64,000 nucleotides of DNA from Allochromatium humboldtianum (GTDB taxonomy: Bacteria; Pseudomonadota; Gammaproteobacteria; Chromatiales; Chromatiaceae), in contig NZ_JABZEO010000011.1 in NCBI RefSeq assembly GCF_013385175.1, positions 1 to 64,000 of the forward strand, read 5' to 3'. The notes beneath the pieces were generated by a model that did not search any database, was not told the DNA's origin, and saw nothing but the letters and a program-made list of their open reading frames with translations. Positions 29,801-38,584 of the stretch are shown in pieces (the stretch's first letter is position 1; each line of letters starts with the position of its first letter). A program made the translations under genes and the position numbers.

Positions 29801-31128
29801 AGGCGCCCGCGCCGCACCTCGACACCGGGCGGTGCGTCGGCATCGAGCCGGGTGATGAGCACCGGCTCGTCATCGACCCGCGCCTGACCCAGATCGAGAC
29901 CGGGCGCGGCCTCCAGCCGCCAGCTTCGGGTCAGATCGCCGTCGAGACGATCGCGCGCGCTATAGCCCTGTCCGTCGAAGTCGAGCCAGATCTCGCGCGC
30001 GAGCCGCAGTCGGTCCGGTTCGGGGTCCGTGTCGCCGCGTCCCTGCTGGGTGAATGTGAGGACCGCACCTGGGCCGGCCGCATAGACCGGCAGCCGTGCC
30101 CAATCGCCCGGAAGCCCTGTCTGGCTCGGGTCGAGCCTCTCCAGGCCGGACAGCTCGACCCGACGGCGTTCGGGCTGGGCGGCGAAGGCCCAGACCTCGC
30201 GCTCGGGCCAGGGCGCGGTCAGGTCGGTCGGTCGCGCCAGTCGGGTCACAGCGCCCGGATGGTGACTCGCGACTTCCAGCACCCAGCGTCCGGGACGCAC
30301 CTGGACGCGCAGCGTCCCATCCGACTCCAGGCGGGTCGGCAGGGGACTGACGACGTTCGAGGGGATGCCGGCCGGCAGCAGGACCGGGCCGAGCTGGATC
30401 TCGCGGGCGCGTCCGGAGACCTCCAGTTCGAGCCGGGTCAGGACGCGCAATGGCAGATCGTCATCGAGACGTCGATAGACCTCCAGCCGCAGACGATCGC
30501 CCTCCCCGTCCGCGCGCGTCTGACCGGGATCGCGCAACCAGAGACGCGCGTCCCGGTCCAGTCGCGGCGAGATCGGTGCACGTCCATCGAGCGCCAGGGT
30601 CAGGAGGCCGGTCTCGGGGGGCAGCGGCAGGGATTCGGGACGCTCGCGCCACTGGAAGCGTCCGGTCAGACGATGTCGGCCGGCGGGTAGCTGGGCCGCT
30701 GGACGTCCATCGCGCGCCACGACCGGCAGTGGCACGTCATCGGCGCGCACGTCCTGCGGCCAGAGATCGACGTCGCCCGGCAGCGCGATCCAGTCCTCGG
30801 CCTTCAGCTCCCAGACCTGCTCGAAGCGACCGCCCCTGGCGTCCAGTTCGAGCTGCAACAGACCCGGCCAGGCGCAGAGCCGATTCACACCACGCGCATC
30901 CAGCGGACAGGCACGGCGGTCGCGCCCGTTCGGTCCCTGCTCCAGCACCCAGGGAACCCAGGGTTCGAGTGACTTGGGGATCGCGATCCCGGTACTTTCG
31001 TCGCTGCCCGATCGAGTCGTGGACTCGGCGGGCTGGAACAGAGTTTGGGCTTCGGCACGCGCCAGCGGTAGCGCCAATACCAGGAGAACCATCCATACGG
31101 CAAACCGTCCGGGACTGGAGCCTGACAT
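26881..31128 (-). CDS. Very large membrane protein of unknown function
   Basis: 1,415 residues from the ATG at 31128. An N-terminal signal peptide or anchor (VWMVLLVLALPLARAEA) is followed by about 460 residues of soluble, beta-rich, Arg/Asp/Pro-rich sequence, a cluster of hydrophobic segments at about 495-615, one near 720, a second soluble beta-rich part, and a C-terminal membrane block from about 1,200. Repeated short strand patterns (GRHRLTGRF, GRWVLEVA, GRHRLQLTG) suggest many immunoglobulin- or jelly-roll-like modules exposed in the periplasm. There are no cofactor motifs. I do not recognise the function. It stands alone between the hemerythrin and cytochrome genes. Confidence 0.8.
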   Translation of the reverse strand: MSGSSPGRFAVWMVLLVLALPLARAEAQTLFQPAESTTRSGSDESTGIAIPKSLEPWVPWVLEQGPNGRDRRACPLDARGVNRLCAWPGLLQLELDARGGRFEQVWELKAEDWIALPGDVDLWPQDVRADDVPLPVVARDGRPAAQLPAGRHRLTGRFQWRERPESLPLPPETGLLTLALDGRAPISPRLDRDARLWLRDPGQTRADGEGDRLRLEVYRRLDDDLPLRVLTRLELEVSGRAREIQLGPVLLPAGIPSNVVSPLPTRLESDGTLRVQVRPGRWVLEVASHHPGAVTRLARPTDLTAPWPEREVWAFAAQPERRRVELSGLERLDPSQTGLPGDWARLPVYAAGPGAVLTFTQQGRGDTDPEPDRLRLAREIWLDFDGQGYSARDRLDGDLTRSWRLEAAPGLDLGQARVDDEPVLITRLDADAPPGVEVRRGRLDLVADSRLGAKSDWIPASGWSLVLDGATSRLHLPPGWDLLAVSGVDNRPDTWLTRWTLLDLFLVLILALGVGRLWGLGWGALALVTLALTWLEPGAPRLVWLHLLAAAALLRLLPDQSESRGLARWRTFVLWYRRLAVLALLAIGLPFLVSEVRGGLYPQLAQPYWSSTGGVAGARAPAPTFAFEKTLTESDALLPQAEPEPARREGKVYAPSSLASPAAPPPPLERLDPKALVQTGPGIPDWQWRQVDLSWTGPVGPNDGARLWWLTPGWHLVLVIVAGLLLVALGLRLSDLNLSGADLKQRWQTQFRAGAPLSLLALALMLGAALTPRPTLAADFPSPALLDELRTRLLAPPECLPECLTLASLALRAEPERLTLDLTLDAATAMAAEFLDARSGWSPSSVVLDGVVLERLRRDSDGRLLIPLDPGRHRLQLTGALGAETRIDLPLALDPRRVEVVAADGWRVEGIRTDGRPGRQIQLIRLASAESEGERPLTQDALPPLLLIERRLEFGLDWRVETRVSRLSAPEFPALVPVPLLPGESVQTAALQVEGGQVRVALAPGQTELRWTSSLKPVAELELTAGTDPRLTESWWLDLSPIWHLDSMDLAPIHHRGQGERWLPHWRPLPGESLRLRISRPEGVPGPTLTLDRVDVQVEPGRRGTDTTLTLTARSTQGGVYRLQLPEGAETRTLSVDGRTLPLPSGQTTQVELPLAPGTQEMLVGWRLESPLTPSFSPASPDLGQTAVNITQRLHLPDDRWVLFAWGPGIGPAVLFWGLFVVLVGVALVLGRVRLTPLRWYDWLLLGLGLALSEVWVALLIGGWLFALGWRGRLNTAGVLWWRFNLLQFGLVLFTLLALSALIGAVQQGLLGHPEMWIRGHGSSATLLNWYQDRGGPRLPEVWVISLPLWVYRALMLAWALWLAVRLLDWLRWGWQGFAHPSPWLDRPKPGTGPDPESEPLRLDGYGREHGAGRG

Positions 31129-31249
31129 ACCTGGACCTCGTCGGGTTGAATCGAACCACGCCATGATCGGAAACGAGCATAGCATGGTGCGACGAGGCCG
31201 GATGGCCGAACCCGCGCGCGTCGGGTTCGGCACCTGGCTACACGGGCGT

Positions 31250-32914
31250 TCAGTAGCCCAACAGCGGCTCCTCGACCCCGGTCGGGGTGTTCTGATCGAC
31301 CCAGGGATGGACGTTGAAGCCGGCCGTCTCGATCATGGCATCACGCCCCTCGATGAAGCTCTGTTCCCGGACGATGACCCGATAGGCCTTGTTGAGCTGC
31401 ATGGCGCGCTCGGGCGAGGCATAGAGCAGGACGCTGATGTCTTCACGCAACCGTTCCAGCATCTCGGGCTTGAGTTCGCCATCAGCGCTGAAGAAACGTT
31501 CGCGCACCTCGCGGTTCTGGCGGAACTCGTCGCCCGCGCCATTGGCCGCTAGATAGAAGGCATACTCCGGCTCGCCATCGCGCCGCAGAGGCTCAGGCAG
31601 GCCGTCGAGCCCCTTCTGGCTCCAGTGATGCCAGCCGCGTTGGAAGCCGTCGGCCTCGAAGCGGCGCGGAAAGGCGAAGCTCGAATCCGTGGTCGCGCCC
31701 ATGCCGCCGTGACAGCCGACACAAAAGGCCAGTTCCTCATAGCTCTGCGGACGCAACTGTCCCTCGGCATCTTCAATCAGCGCCGAATAGACCCAGCCCT
31801 GATCGTTGCTGACTCCGGATTCGAGATTGCCCCGGAAGACGCGCACCCGATCCGGGAAGTCGTGCTTCTCCTTGGTCTCGGCGGCCATGCGGCTGTCGAG
31901 TTCGGCATAGGTCATCCAATAGCGCTTCCTGGCGTGGCGCACTTCCTTCATGCGCGCGGCGAGCTGGTTGTCGCCCGATTCGTCGACGTCGATATAGCGC
32001 ACCGTATGCAGGAACTCGGTGCTTTCCGGATAGAGTCCGGCAGCCAGATGCACCCGCCCGGCGCGCTGTTCTTCGAGCGCCTGACCGACGTACCACATCA
32101 GACGCCCCTCGCGCGGCGCCCAGTCGTAGCGCACCCATTCGGCGGTACCGATGGCACCGTCGCGATCGAGATCGACCCCGCCGAGCGCGGCCTCGTCGAC
32201 CGGCTCGATGGCGATGTCGCGCCGACGGATCAGTGACTCGACGATGGCCAGATTGGTCTTGTAGACGGCGCGGTCGAACTCGCCGGCCAGGTTGCGCTGG
32301 AAGGATGCGGCGAGTCGGATGAGCACGTCGTCGGTCGAGCCGTTGGTCGGCCAAAAGGTGCCGACGAAGGGGTAGTAGCCGAAGGCACGCCAGCCGGTCG
32401 GCCGACCCTCGGGGTCGAGATCGAAGCCCTCGTCGTCGAAGCGGAAATAGGCATCCGGGACATAGCCGTCCCAGCGGCCGTTGTCGTCGTAGTCCCAGTC
32501 CTCGGGCGGCTCGGCCAGGCGCTGGGCGGGGATGATGCGACCCTCGGCATCCAGATAGTTACTCTGGCGGATGTAGTCGCGCATCTCGTCATCGCCGATC
32601 GCCGCGATCGCGGCGCGCCGATCCTTGTAGAGATTCTTCCAGGGATTTTCCTCGGCCGGCGCCGGAAAACTGAAGGTCAGTTGCAGATCAGAGTCGTTGA
32701 GATAGTTGGGCGCCTGCGACTGGGTGTGACAGGCATAGCAGGGATTGTGGATCCGCCCATGATCGTCGGTCGTCTTGGTATAGCACTGCGAGACGATGTG
32801 GGGCGTCTCGTTCTTGAGGATGCGCTCGTCGAGTCCGGCGCTCGGCGCCGAGCCGGCCCAAGACAGGCCGAGCAGGATCGAGAGCATGGCGGGAAAGCGG
32901 GATGGAAATGACAT
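31250..32914 (-). CDS. Exported diheme c-type cytochrome
   Basis: 554 residues from the ATG at 32914 with a signal peptide (MLSILLGLSWAGSAPSA). Two heme c sites: CYACH at 59-63 and CVGCH near residue 398. Between them is an acidic, EF-hand-like stretch (DLDRDGAIGTAEW) that may bind calcium. Hemes far apart in a long protein suggest a periplasmic oxidoreductase rather than a simple carrier. The PhoX-type gene lies 134 bp upstream on the same strand. Family not recognised; substrate unknown. Confidence 0.75.
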   Translation of the reverse strand: MSFPSRFPAMLSILLGLSWAGSAPSAGLDERILKNETPHIVSQCYTKTTDDHGRIHNPCYACHTQSQAPNYLNDSDLQLTFSFPAPAEENPWKNLYKDRRAAIAAIGDDEMRDYIRQSNYLDAEGRIIPAQRLAEPPEDWDYDDNGRWDGYVPDAYFRFDDEGFDLDPEGRPTGWRAFGYYPFVGTFWPTNGSTDDVLIRLAASFQRNLAGEFDRAVYKTNLAIVESLIRRRDIAIEPVDEAALGGVDLDRDGAIGTAEWVRYDWAPREGRLMWYVGQALEEQRAGRVHLAAGLYPESTEFLHTVRYIDVDESGDNQLAARMKEVRHARKRYWMTYAELDSRMAAETKEKHDFPDRVRVFRGNLESGVSNDQGWVYSALIEDAEGQLRPQSYEELAFCVGCHGGMGATTDSSFAFPRRFEADGFQRGWHHWSQKGLDGLPEPLRRDGEPEYAFYLAANGAGDEFRQNREVRERFFSADGELKPEMLERLREDISVLLYASPERAMQLNKAYRVIVREQSFIEGRDAMIETAGFNVHPWVDQNTPTGVEEPLLGY

Positions 32915-33048
32915 GGCAGCGGTACCGATTGACGCGAACGGCCTCATGCTTCGAATCGAGCGGCAAAAACTCCCGCCGTCGCCTCGGATCGGCACGCGAC
33001 CGATCCGAGGCGACGTGGAAGTCCCCCGACTTCAAAGATGAGCGAAGA

Positions 33049-34884
33049 TCACTTGTTCATGGCCGGAAAGACGAAGTAGCCGGTGTAGGCCGAGAGCTGA
33101 CCGGGTTCTTCGAGCTTGTCGGCATCCGACTCGCCATAGGGATGCTGGACGACCGACATCAGATAGGCAAAGCCGTTGATGTCGGGATAGAAGTACGGCG
33201 ACGTGGTCTCGGAGCCGTAGGGCGTGGTCTGGATGCGGGTGAGCCGTCCGGAGTTCAGATCGTAGGACCAGATCATGTCGTTCTGATGACCCGACCCGGT
33301 GTCCTCGCCGATGATGAGTGTGTTGTAGCCCGGCATGTAGGTGACATTGTCCGGATTGGCGAGGCCGTTGACATCACACTTGTTGATCCCGTCATAGTCG
33401 GCCGACTCGGCGCCAGCGCCATAGTCCATGGTCAGCGGGGTACCGGCGACGAGCGGGAACATGTCGACGGCCGTGTAGTTGCCGTCCAGATGCAGCCCAT
33501 AGACAGCGCCGCAGACATTGGCCTGAGCCAGTCTCATGTGGTTCGGGCCACCGACGTCGTATTTGTCATAGGCGCCCTGGGCGCGGCCGGCGCGACTGTA
33601 ATCGAGCATGCCGCGATCGACCTCGGACATCCCGATATAGAGCCGATGACGATCGGAGTCATAGGTGATGCCCTCCATCTTGCGGAACTCGGTGGTGCCG
33701 CCCTGCATCGCGGCCCAGCGGCGGGTCTCCAGACGTGAGGCGATGTTCTCGTCCATCCAGTTGACGGCGCCGTCCTGGTTGACGTCGCGCAGCTGGAGAC
33801 ACTGATGATCACCATCCTCGTGTCCGGCGTTGATCGAGGTGAAGCCCTCGGGACAGGTCGGACGCTCGCCCTCGGCCAGCGCGACCGGCTCGGCCTCGTC
33901 GAAGATGTCGGCGAAACGATAGCGCTCGATCCAGTCGCGCACCTCGTCGTTGGTGGTCCAGCCGAGATAGATCCAGTTGAGCTTGGCCAGCCCGGCGCCA
34001 CTGGCGTCCTTCTGGTTCCACTGCGCGACCCAGAGCGCACCGGCGCTCAGATCGCCCGGCTGGCTGGCGACGAAGCGGAACAGTCCGACGTTGGTGCCGT
34101 CGTCGGACATGTAGACGGTCTTGCGGTCGGGCATCACATAGCCGAGTTCGAGCGCGATACGGCCCATGGCATAGTGCTTCTCGACCCGCGCCGAGTCGAA
34201 GCCGTCGACCTTGACCTCGACCGGCCAGCCATAGTCATAGGGATTCATGACCGAGCCGGCCTCGGCGGGCGTGGCGCCGAAATAGGTCGCCATGGCGGCG
34301 TTGTACTCGGTGATGGCGCCGTCGCGCCACTGCTTGGCGTCCGGTTCGTATTCCTCCGACCCCAGATGCGTGCCCCAGGGCGTGACGCTGCCGGCGCAAT
34401 GGACCCAGCCGCCGTTGACCTGCGAGAAGTCGAGCGGACGGGTGCGCAGCGCGGTCAGATGACCGTTGCCCGGATCCTGGGCCAGTTCGGTCAGATACAT
34501 GGCTCCGGGACGCGACTCGAAGTGCGAGACCATGTAGAGCTTGCCGTCGGCGCCGCGCAGCAGCGACGCAAAGTCATTGTCGTTGGAGATGTAGGCCGAA
34601 CCATCCTCGGCGAGCAACGGCCGTCCATCGATGTCGTGGAGCTGGCCGAAGCGGAATCCGTTCGCATCCTGGACGCCGGTCTGGCCGGAGCGCAGGATGG
34701 TGTTGTAGCCGAGATCGACTGTCACGCCGTCGACGACGGCCTGGGGCGAGGTCAGGATCGCGCGCTTCTCGGCATCGGTGCGCGGGACAGGCGCCTCACT
34801 GAATTGGATGGCGCCTGCCAGGGCCGATGCGCAACAACCGAGCGCCAGGACCGCTGCCACCGCCTGCTTGACTGAAGACTCCAT
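33049..34884 (-). CDS. PhoX-family (DUF839) secreted protein, phosphatase-like
   Basis: 611 residues from the ATG at 34884, which follows GGAG by 7 nt. The signal peptide is Sec-like (VAAVLALGCCASALAGA), whereas classical PhoX enzymes use Tat. The DUF839 propeller features include NGGWVHCAGSVTPWGTHLGSEEYEPD and LYIGMSEVDRGMLDY. PhoX enzymes are calcium- and iron-dependent phosphatases; whether this member keeps that activity is unknown. A dockerin-like stretch (DVNQDGAVNWMDENIAS) may bind calcium. Paired with the diheme cytochrome downstream. Confidence 0.78.
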   Translation of the reverse strand: MESSVKQAVAAVLALGCCASALAGAIQFSEAPVPRTDAEKRAILTSPQAVVDGVTVDLGYNTILRSGQTGVQDANGFRFGQLHDIDGRPLLAEDGSAYISNDNDFASLLRGADGKLYMVSHFESRPGAMYLTELAQDPGNGHLTALRTRPLDFSQVNGGWVHCAGSVTPWGTHLGSEEYEPDAKQWRDGAITEYNAAMATYFGATPAEAGSVMNPYDYGWPVEVKVDGFDSARVEKHYAMGRIALELGYVMPDRKTVYMSDDGTNVGLFRFVASQPGDLSAGALWVAQWNQKDASGAGLAKLNWIYLGWTTNDEVRDWIERYRFADIFDEAEPVALAEGERPTCPEGFTSINAGHEDGDHQCLQLRDVNQDGAVNWMDENIASRLETRRWAAMQGGTTEFRKMEGITYDSDRHRLYIGMSEVDRGMLDYSRAGRAQGAYDKYDVGGPNHMRLAQANVCGAVYGLHLDGNYTAVDMFPLVAGTPLTMDYGAGAESADYDGINKCDVNGLANPDNVTYMPGYNTLIIGEDTGSGHQNDMIWSYDLNSGRLTRIQTTPYGSETTSPYFYPDINGFAYLMSVVQHPYGESDADKLEEPGQLSAYTGYFVFPAMNK

Positions 34885-35093
34885 GGTCGTGCTCCGTGGG
34901 TTCGAGGTTGGAAAAGACTGGGATTCGAACCGCGAGAGCATAAAGGCGGGTCATGACGTTCGGATGGCCATTCTGTGACGACTGCATGAGTCACCGCGTC
35001 GAGCCGTCTCGGAACCTCGGTCGCGCATTGCATACGACCCGGCAAATCGCCTTATACTCGCCGGCCAGTCGATTGATTTCCAGGGTACTGCCG

Positions 35094-36281
35094 ATGACCA
35101 TTCGTTCCTTCAATCCTCCCGTTCGCACCCTCATGGGTCCAGGCCCGGCCGACGTCCACCCGCGCGTGCTCGCCGCCCTCGCCCGCCCGACCATCGGTCA
35201 TCTCGATCCGGCCTTCGTCGGCATGATGGACGAGGTCAAAGACCTGCTGCGCACCGCCTTCCGTACCCGCAACGCCCTGACCATGCCGGTCTCGGCCCCC
35301 GGCTCGGCGGGCATGGAGACCTGCTTCGTCAATCTGGTCGAGCCGGGCGACGAGGTCGTGGTCTGCATCAACGGCGTCTTCGGCGGCCGCATGAAGGAGA
35401 ACGTCGAGCGCGCCGGTGGCGTACCCATCGTCGTCCAGGGCGCCTGGGGCCGCGCCGTCGATCCCGATCAGGTCGCCGACACCCTCAAGCGCCACCCCAA
35501 CGCCCGCCTGCTCGCCTTCGTCCAGGCCGAGACCAGCACCGGCGCCCAGTCCGACGCACGCACCCTGGCCGAGATCGCCCGCCGTCACGATTGTCTGACC
35601 ATCGTCGATGCCGTGACCGCGCTCGGCGGCTCGCCGCTGGAGGTCGATGCCTGGGGACTGGATGCGGTCTATTCCGGCTCGCAGAAATGTCTGTCCTGCG
35701 TGCCCGGACTGGCGCCCGTGACCTTCAACGAACGCGCTCTGGAGAAGGTCCGTGCGCGTAAGACCAAGGTCCAGAGCTGGTTCCTGGATCTGAATCTGGT
35801 CATGGGCTACTGGAGCGGCGAGCAGAAGCGCAGCTATCACCATACCGCGCCGGTCAACGCCCTCTACGCCCTGCACGAATCATTGGTGATGCTGACCGAG
35901 GAAGGCGTCGAGGCGGCCTGGAAGCGTCACGCCCATCATCATCTGGCCCTGCGCGCCGGACTGGAGACCCTGGGCCTTGAACTGATCGTTCCCGAGTCCG
36001 AGCGTCTGCCCCAGCTCAACAGCGTCGCCGTGCCGGCCGGTATCGATGAAGCGGCGCTGCGTGCGCGCCTGCTGTCGCGTTACAACCTGGAACTGGGCGC
36101 CGGACTCGGCGATCTGGCCGGCAAGGTCTGGCGCATCGGACTCATGGGCTACAGCAGCCGTCCGGCCAACATCCTGCTCTGTCTGGGCGCCATGGCCAGC
36201 GAACTGGACGCCATGGGCTATCGGGCCGACGCGGGCGCGGCCATCGCGGCGGCGCGCGCCGTACTCGACCAAGCGGCTTGA
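35094..36281 (+). CDS. Class V aminotransferase (alanine/serine-glyoxylate type)
   Basis: 395 residues from the ATG at 35094. The start region (LMGPGPADVHPRVLAAL), the SGSQKCLSC motif with the PLP-binding lysine, and HHTAPVNALYALHE are typical of serine-glyoxylate and alanine-glyoxylate aminotransferases. It would convert glyoxylate to glycine, fitting photorespiratory or glycolate salvage in an autotroph. An upstream in-frame ATG at 34953 would add 47 residues without family character. Confidence 0.9.
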   Translation: MTIRSFNPPVRTLMGPGPADVHPRVLAALARPTIGHLDPAFVGMMDEVKDLLRTAFRTRNALTMPVSAPGSAGMETCFVNLVEPGDEVVVCINGVFGGRMKENVERAGGVPIVVQGAWGRAVDPDQVADTLKRHPNARLLAFVQAETSTGAQSDARTLAEIARRHDCLTIVDAVTALGGSPLEVDAWGLDAVYSGSQKCLSCVPGLAPVTFNERALEKVRARKTKVQSWFLDLNLVMGYWSGEQKRSYHHTAPVNALYALHESLVMLTEEGVEAAWKRHAHHHLALRAGLETLGLELIVPESERLPQLNSVAVPAGIDEAALRARLLSRYNLELGAGLGDLAGKVWRIGLMGYSSRPANILLCLGAMASELDAMGYRADAGAAIAAARAVLDQAA

Positions 36282-36293
36282 GACCAGCGCAGC

Positions 36294-36887
36294 ATGTTTC
36301 TGCCCAATCGTCGGCGTCTCGGCGTGCGTCTGGTCTTCGCGCTCGGGGCGATGGCGCTCTTCGTGGCCGGCTATCAGTGGGGCAATCAGTACAAATTCGG
36401 CTCTGCCGATCCGGCCGAGATCCGGGGCGTCCTGATCCAGCCGCCGGGCGAAATCCCGGAGTTCGGTCTGCGCGACCCCTTCGGGCGGCCGTTCGGGCGC
36501 ACGGATCTGACCGCCGGCTGGACACTGCTGGCGTTCGGGGATCTCGCCGAGGCCACGGGGCAGCGTGCCGCGCAACGCCTGATCGAGACCCGCAACCGGC
36601 TCGCCGATCGGCCCGAGTTGATCGAGTCGCTTCGGTTGGTACTGATCCAGACCAGCGAACGGTTGGAGCTGGCACGCGACTTCGCCCGTCTCTCGCCGGC
36701 GCTACGACCGCTCGCCGGGTCGGCCGAGTCGATCACGCCTCTGCGCGAGGCGCTTGGGATGGCGAGCGGGGTCGGACCCACGCTGTTCGTGATCGGTCCC
36801 GACGCGCGCCTGCGCGCCATCCTGCCCGAGACCGAGAACAGCGCCGACATGGCCGAGGATATGAAGGCGCTGATGACGAGCGATTGA
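36294..36887 (+). CDS. SCO1/SenC-like membrane-anchored protein lacking the CxxxC motif
   Basis: 197 residues with an N-terminal membrane anchor (VRLVFALGAMALFVAGY) and a thioredoxin-like domain resembling SCO proteins (FGLRDPFGRPFGRTDLTAGWTLLAFGD, later VGPTLFVIGPDARLRAIL). Where SCO proteins carry the copper-binding CxxxCP this one reads GDLAEATGQRAAQ with no cysteine, and there is no Cys elsewhere. It therefore probably does not deliver copper by the usual mechanism. It is 12 bp behind the aminotransferase gene. Confidence 0.7.
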   Translation: MFLPNRRRLGVRLVFALGAMALFVAGYQWGNQYKFGSADPAEIRGVLIQPPGEIPEFGLRDPFGRPFGRTDLTAGWTLLAFGDLAEATGQRAAQRLIETRNRLADRPELIESLRLVLIQTSERLELARDFARLSPALRPLAGSAESITPLREALGMASGVGPTLFVIGPDARLRAILPETENSADMAEDMKALMTSD

Positions 36888-36888
36888 A

Positions 36889-37062
36889 TCAGCGTTTCAG
36901 CATCTCCATCAATACCGCGGCCATGAGCTTGGCATCTCCGGCGCTGAGCTTGATCGGCGCCGGTATCGTGCGCGGTTCGGCACCGGCGGGTGTCGCCGTG
37001 GCGGGTTTCGCCTTCGGGCGCTGAGTGGCGGGACGAGCGGGTGGAGGAGTGGTCTTGGGCAT
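36889..37062 (-). CDS. Small Pro/Ala/Lys-rich protein (57 residues)
   Basis: A minus-strand frame from the ATG at 37062, preceded by GGAG 7 nt upstream, to TGA at 36889. It encodes 57 residues: a disordered Pro/Thr/Ala/Arg-rich N-terminal half (MPKTTPPPARPATQRPKAKP) and a short predicted helix at the C-terminus (LSAGDAKLMAAVLMEMLKR). It is convergent with the SCO-like gene, 1 bp away. No homology recognised; the good ribosome-binding site is the main support. Confidence 0.5.
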   Translation of the reverse strand: MPKTTPPPARPATQRPKAKPATATPAGAEPRTIPAPIKLSAGDAKLMAAVLMEMLKR

Positions 37063-37148
37063 GGCGGACTCCTGATCGATCCTGAGGCATTATAGACGTG
37101 GTCTGACACTCCAGTGAGGTCTGCGCATGGGCCGACCCAAAGCTCCAT

Positions 37149-37331
37149 GTGCTGATCCGCTATCTCGTCATCGTTCGGCTGGCGATTCCGCGTCCAATGC
37201 CGGGCACGGTCATGCTGGAGACAGAGGGCGAGGATCTGTACTTCCGTTGGATTGATGTGCGTGAGACGGATCCCGAAACGGCAGGCGAAACGATCAAGGG
37301 TGAACTGGAGCGCGCGATTCGGCGGATCTGA
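37149..37331 (+). CDS. Possible small protein or gene remnant (60 residues)
   Basis: A frame with codon choice compatible with coding and a charged C-terminus (DPETAGETIKGELERAIRRI), ending 1 bp before the convergent DUF4126 gene. No clear ribosome-binding site and no recognised family. It may be the tail of a decayed gene. Low confidence. Confidence 0.25.
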   Translation: MLIRYLVIVRLAIPRPMPGTVMLETEGEDLYFRWIDVRETDPETAGETIKGELERAIRRI

Positions 37332-37332
37332 A

Positions 37333-37977
37333 TCAGTCGCGCTCGGCGGTGTCCTGGTTCCGGTCCGCCCGCTCGTCCCATCCGCCGCCGAACAGACGCG
37401 CGACGAAGCGAAACACCCGTCCCAGCCCACGCCAGACCTTGGGCAGCAACCAGAACAGCAGCAGCACGAAGAGCGCCAGCAGGACGAGAAAGACCGCCGG
37501 ATGATTGATCGCGATCAGCAGACCAGCCAGGACGCCCACGTCCTCGCTCACAGACGCCGCCCAGTTGGTGAAGGGTTCAGGCGAGGTGTTGATGAGTACG
37601 CGCGTGCCCGATTTGGCGGCGTGTGAGGCCGTAGCCAATCCGCCGCCCAGGATGGCCGCCGCGATCTCGGCGCCGGGTCCGAGGTCGCTCATTGCGCCGG
37701 CGGCGAGCATGGCGCCGGCCGGGATGCGCACGAAGGTGTGCAGCGAATCCCAGGCGGTATCCACACCCGGCACCTTGTCAGCCACGAATTCGACCAGATA
37801 CATGAGACCGGCGGCGAACAGCACCAGCGGATCGGTCAGGATGTCGAGCCCGGGCGGCAGTTCCAGACTGCCGTTCGCGCCGAGCAGTCCGAGGATCAGG
37901 ATGGCGGCATAGAGATTGATACCGCTCGCCCAGGCCGCGCCCAGGGTCAGCGCCAAGGTTTGAGTCAGTTCGTCCAA
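37333..37977 (-). CDS. DUF4126 membrane protein
   Basis: 214 residues with about five hydrophobic segments. SGINLYAAILILGLLG, a PGVDTAWDSLHTFVRIPAGA stretch and ATASHAAKSGTRVLINTSPEPFTNW match the DUF4126 family of unknown inner-membrane proteins. The charged C-terminal tail (WDERADRNQDTAERD) is cytoplasmic or disordered. Stand-alone gene. Confidence 0.82.
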   Translation of the reverse strand: MDELTQTLALTLGAAWASGINLYAAILILGLLGANGSLELPPGLDILTDPLVLFAAGLMYLVEFVADKVPGVDTAWDSLHTFVRIPAGAMLAAGAMSDLGPGAEIAAAILGGGLATASHAAKSGTRVLINTSPEPFTNWAASVSEDVGVLAGLLIAINHPAVFLVLLALFVLLLFWLLPKVWRGLGRVFRFVARLFGGGWDERADRNQDTAERD

Positions 37978-38062
37978 AGTCGGATCCTCTTGGGGCGGAT
38001 GGTCGTCAGGTGAATGAATCCAGACGTCCAGTTTTCAATCCAGGCTTTTCGGAACTCACCTC

Positions 38063-38560
38063 ATGAAGCGTATCGCGCTCTTCCTTGTCGTGCTCGTCGT
38101 CGTGCTCTACGGCTCCTGGCCCTATTACACCATCTATCGGCTCGATAGTGCCTTGGGTGCCGAGGATGTACAAGCCATCGCCCCCTTCGTCGATCTGTCT
38201 ACCATCCGTGCCGGCTACAGGGAACAGGCCGGGGCGGCTCTGAAGGACATGATGCCGGACTCATCGCGCGGTGGTGAAAGCGAGCCGCTCGTCGAATGGC
38301 TCGCGGAGAGTCTACGTCCGCTCGGTGAAGCGGCGCTCGAACGCACCGTCACGCTCGACTGGGTTCGGTATACGCTGCGAGACGCCGCCCAGCGCGCCAC
38401 CGACGAACGTCCCGCCTATTTCATCGCCAGCATCGATCACGCCTTTTTCCAGTCCTGGAACAGGTTCGGCATCCGCCTCGGTTCGACCGAGGTCGTGATG
38501 CAGCTTCAGGGGTTGAACTGGCGGGTGACGGCGCTCGAAGAGCGCGCCCAGGATCGGTGA
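38063..38560 (+). CDS. DUF2939-family protein
   Basis: 165 residues. An N-terminal anchor (LFLVVLVVVLYGSWPYYTIYRL) and the soluble domain with LDSALGAEDVQAIAPFVDLSTIR match DUF2939, periplasmic proteins of unknown role. It has no operon partner; proB is convergent 24 bp downstream. Confidence 0.8.
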   Translation: MKRIALFLVVLVVVLYGSWPYYTIYRLDSALGAEDVQAIAPFVDLSTIRAGYREQAGAALKDMMPDSSRGGESEPLVEWLAESLRPLGEAALERTVTLDWVRYTLRDAAQRATDERPAYFIASIDHAFFQSWNRFGIRLGSTEVVMQLQGLNWRVTALEERAQDR

Positions 38561-38584
38561 CAGCTCAGCTGCAATGACCGCCGG

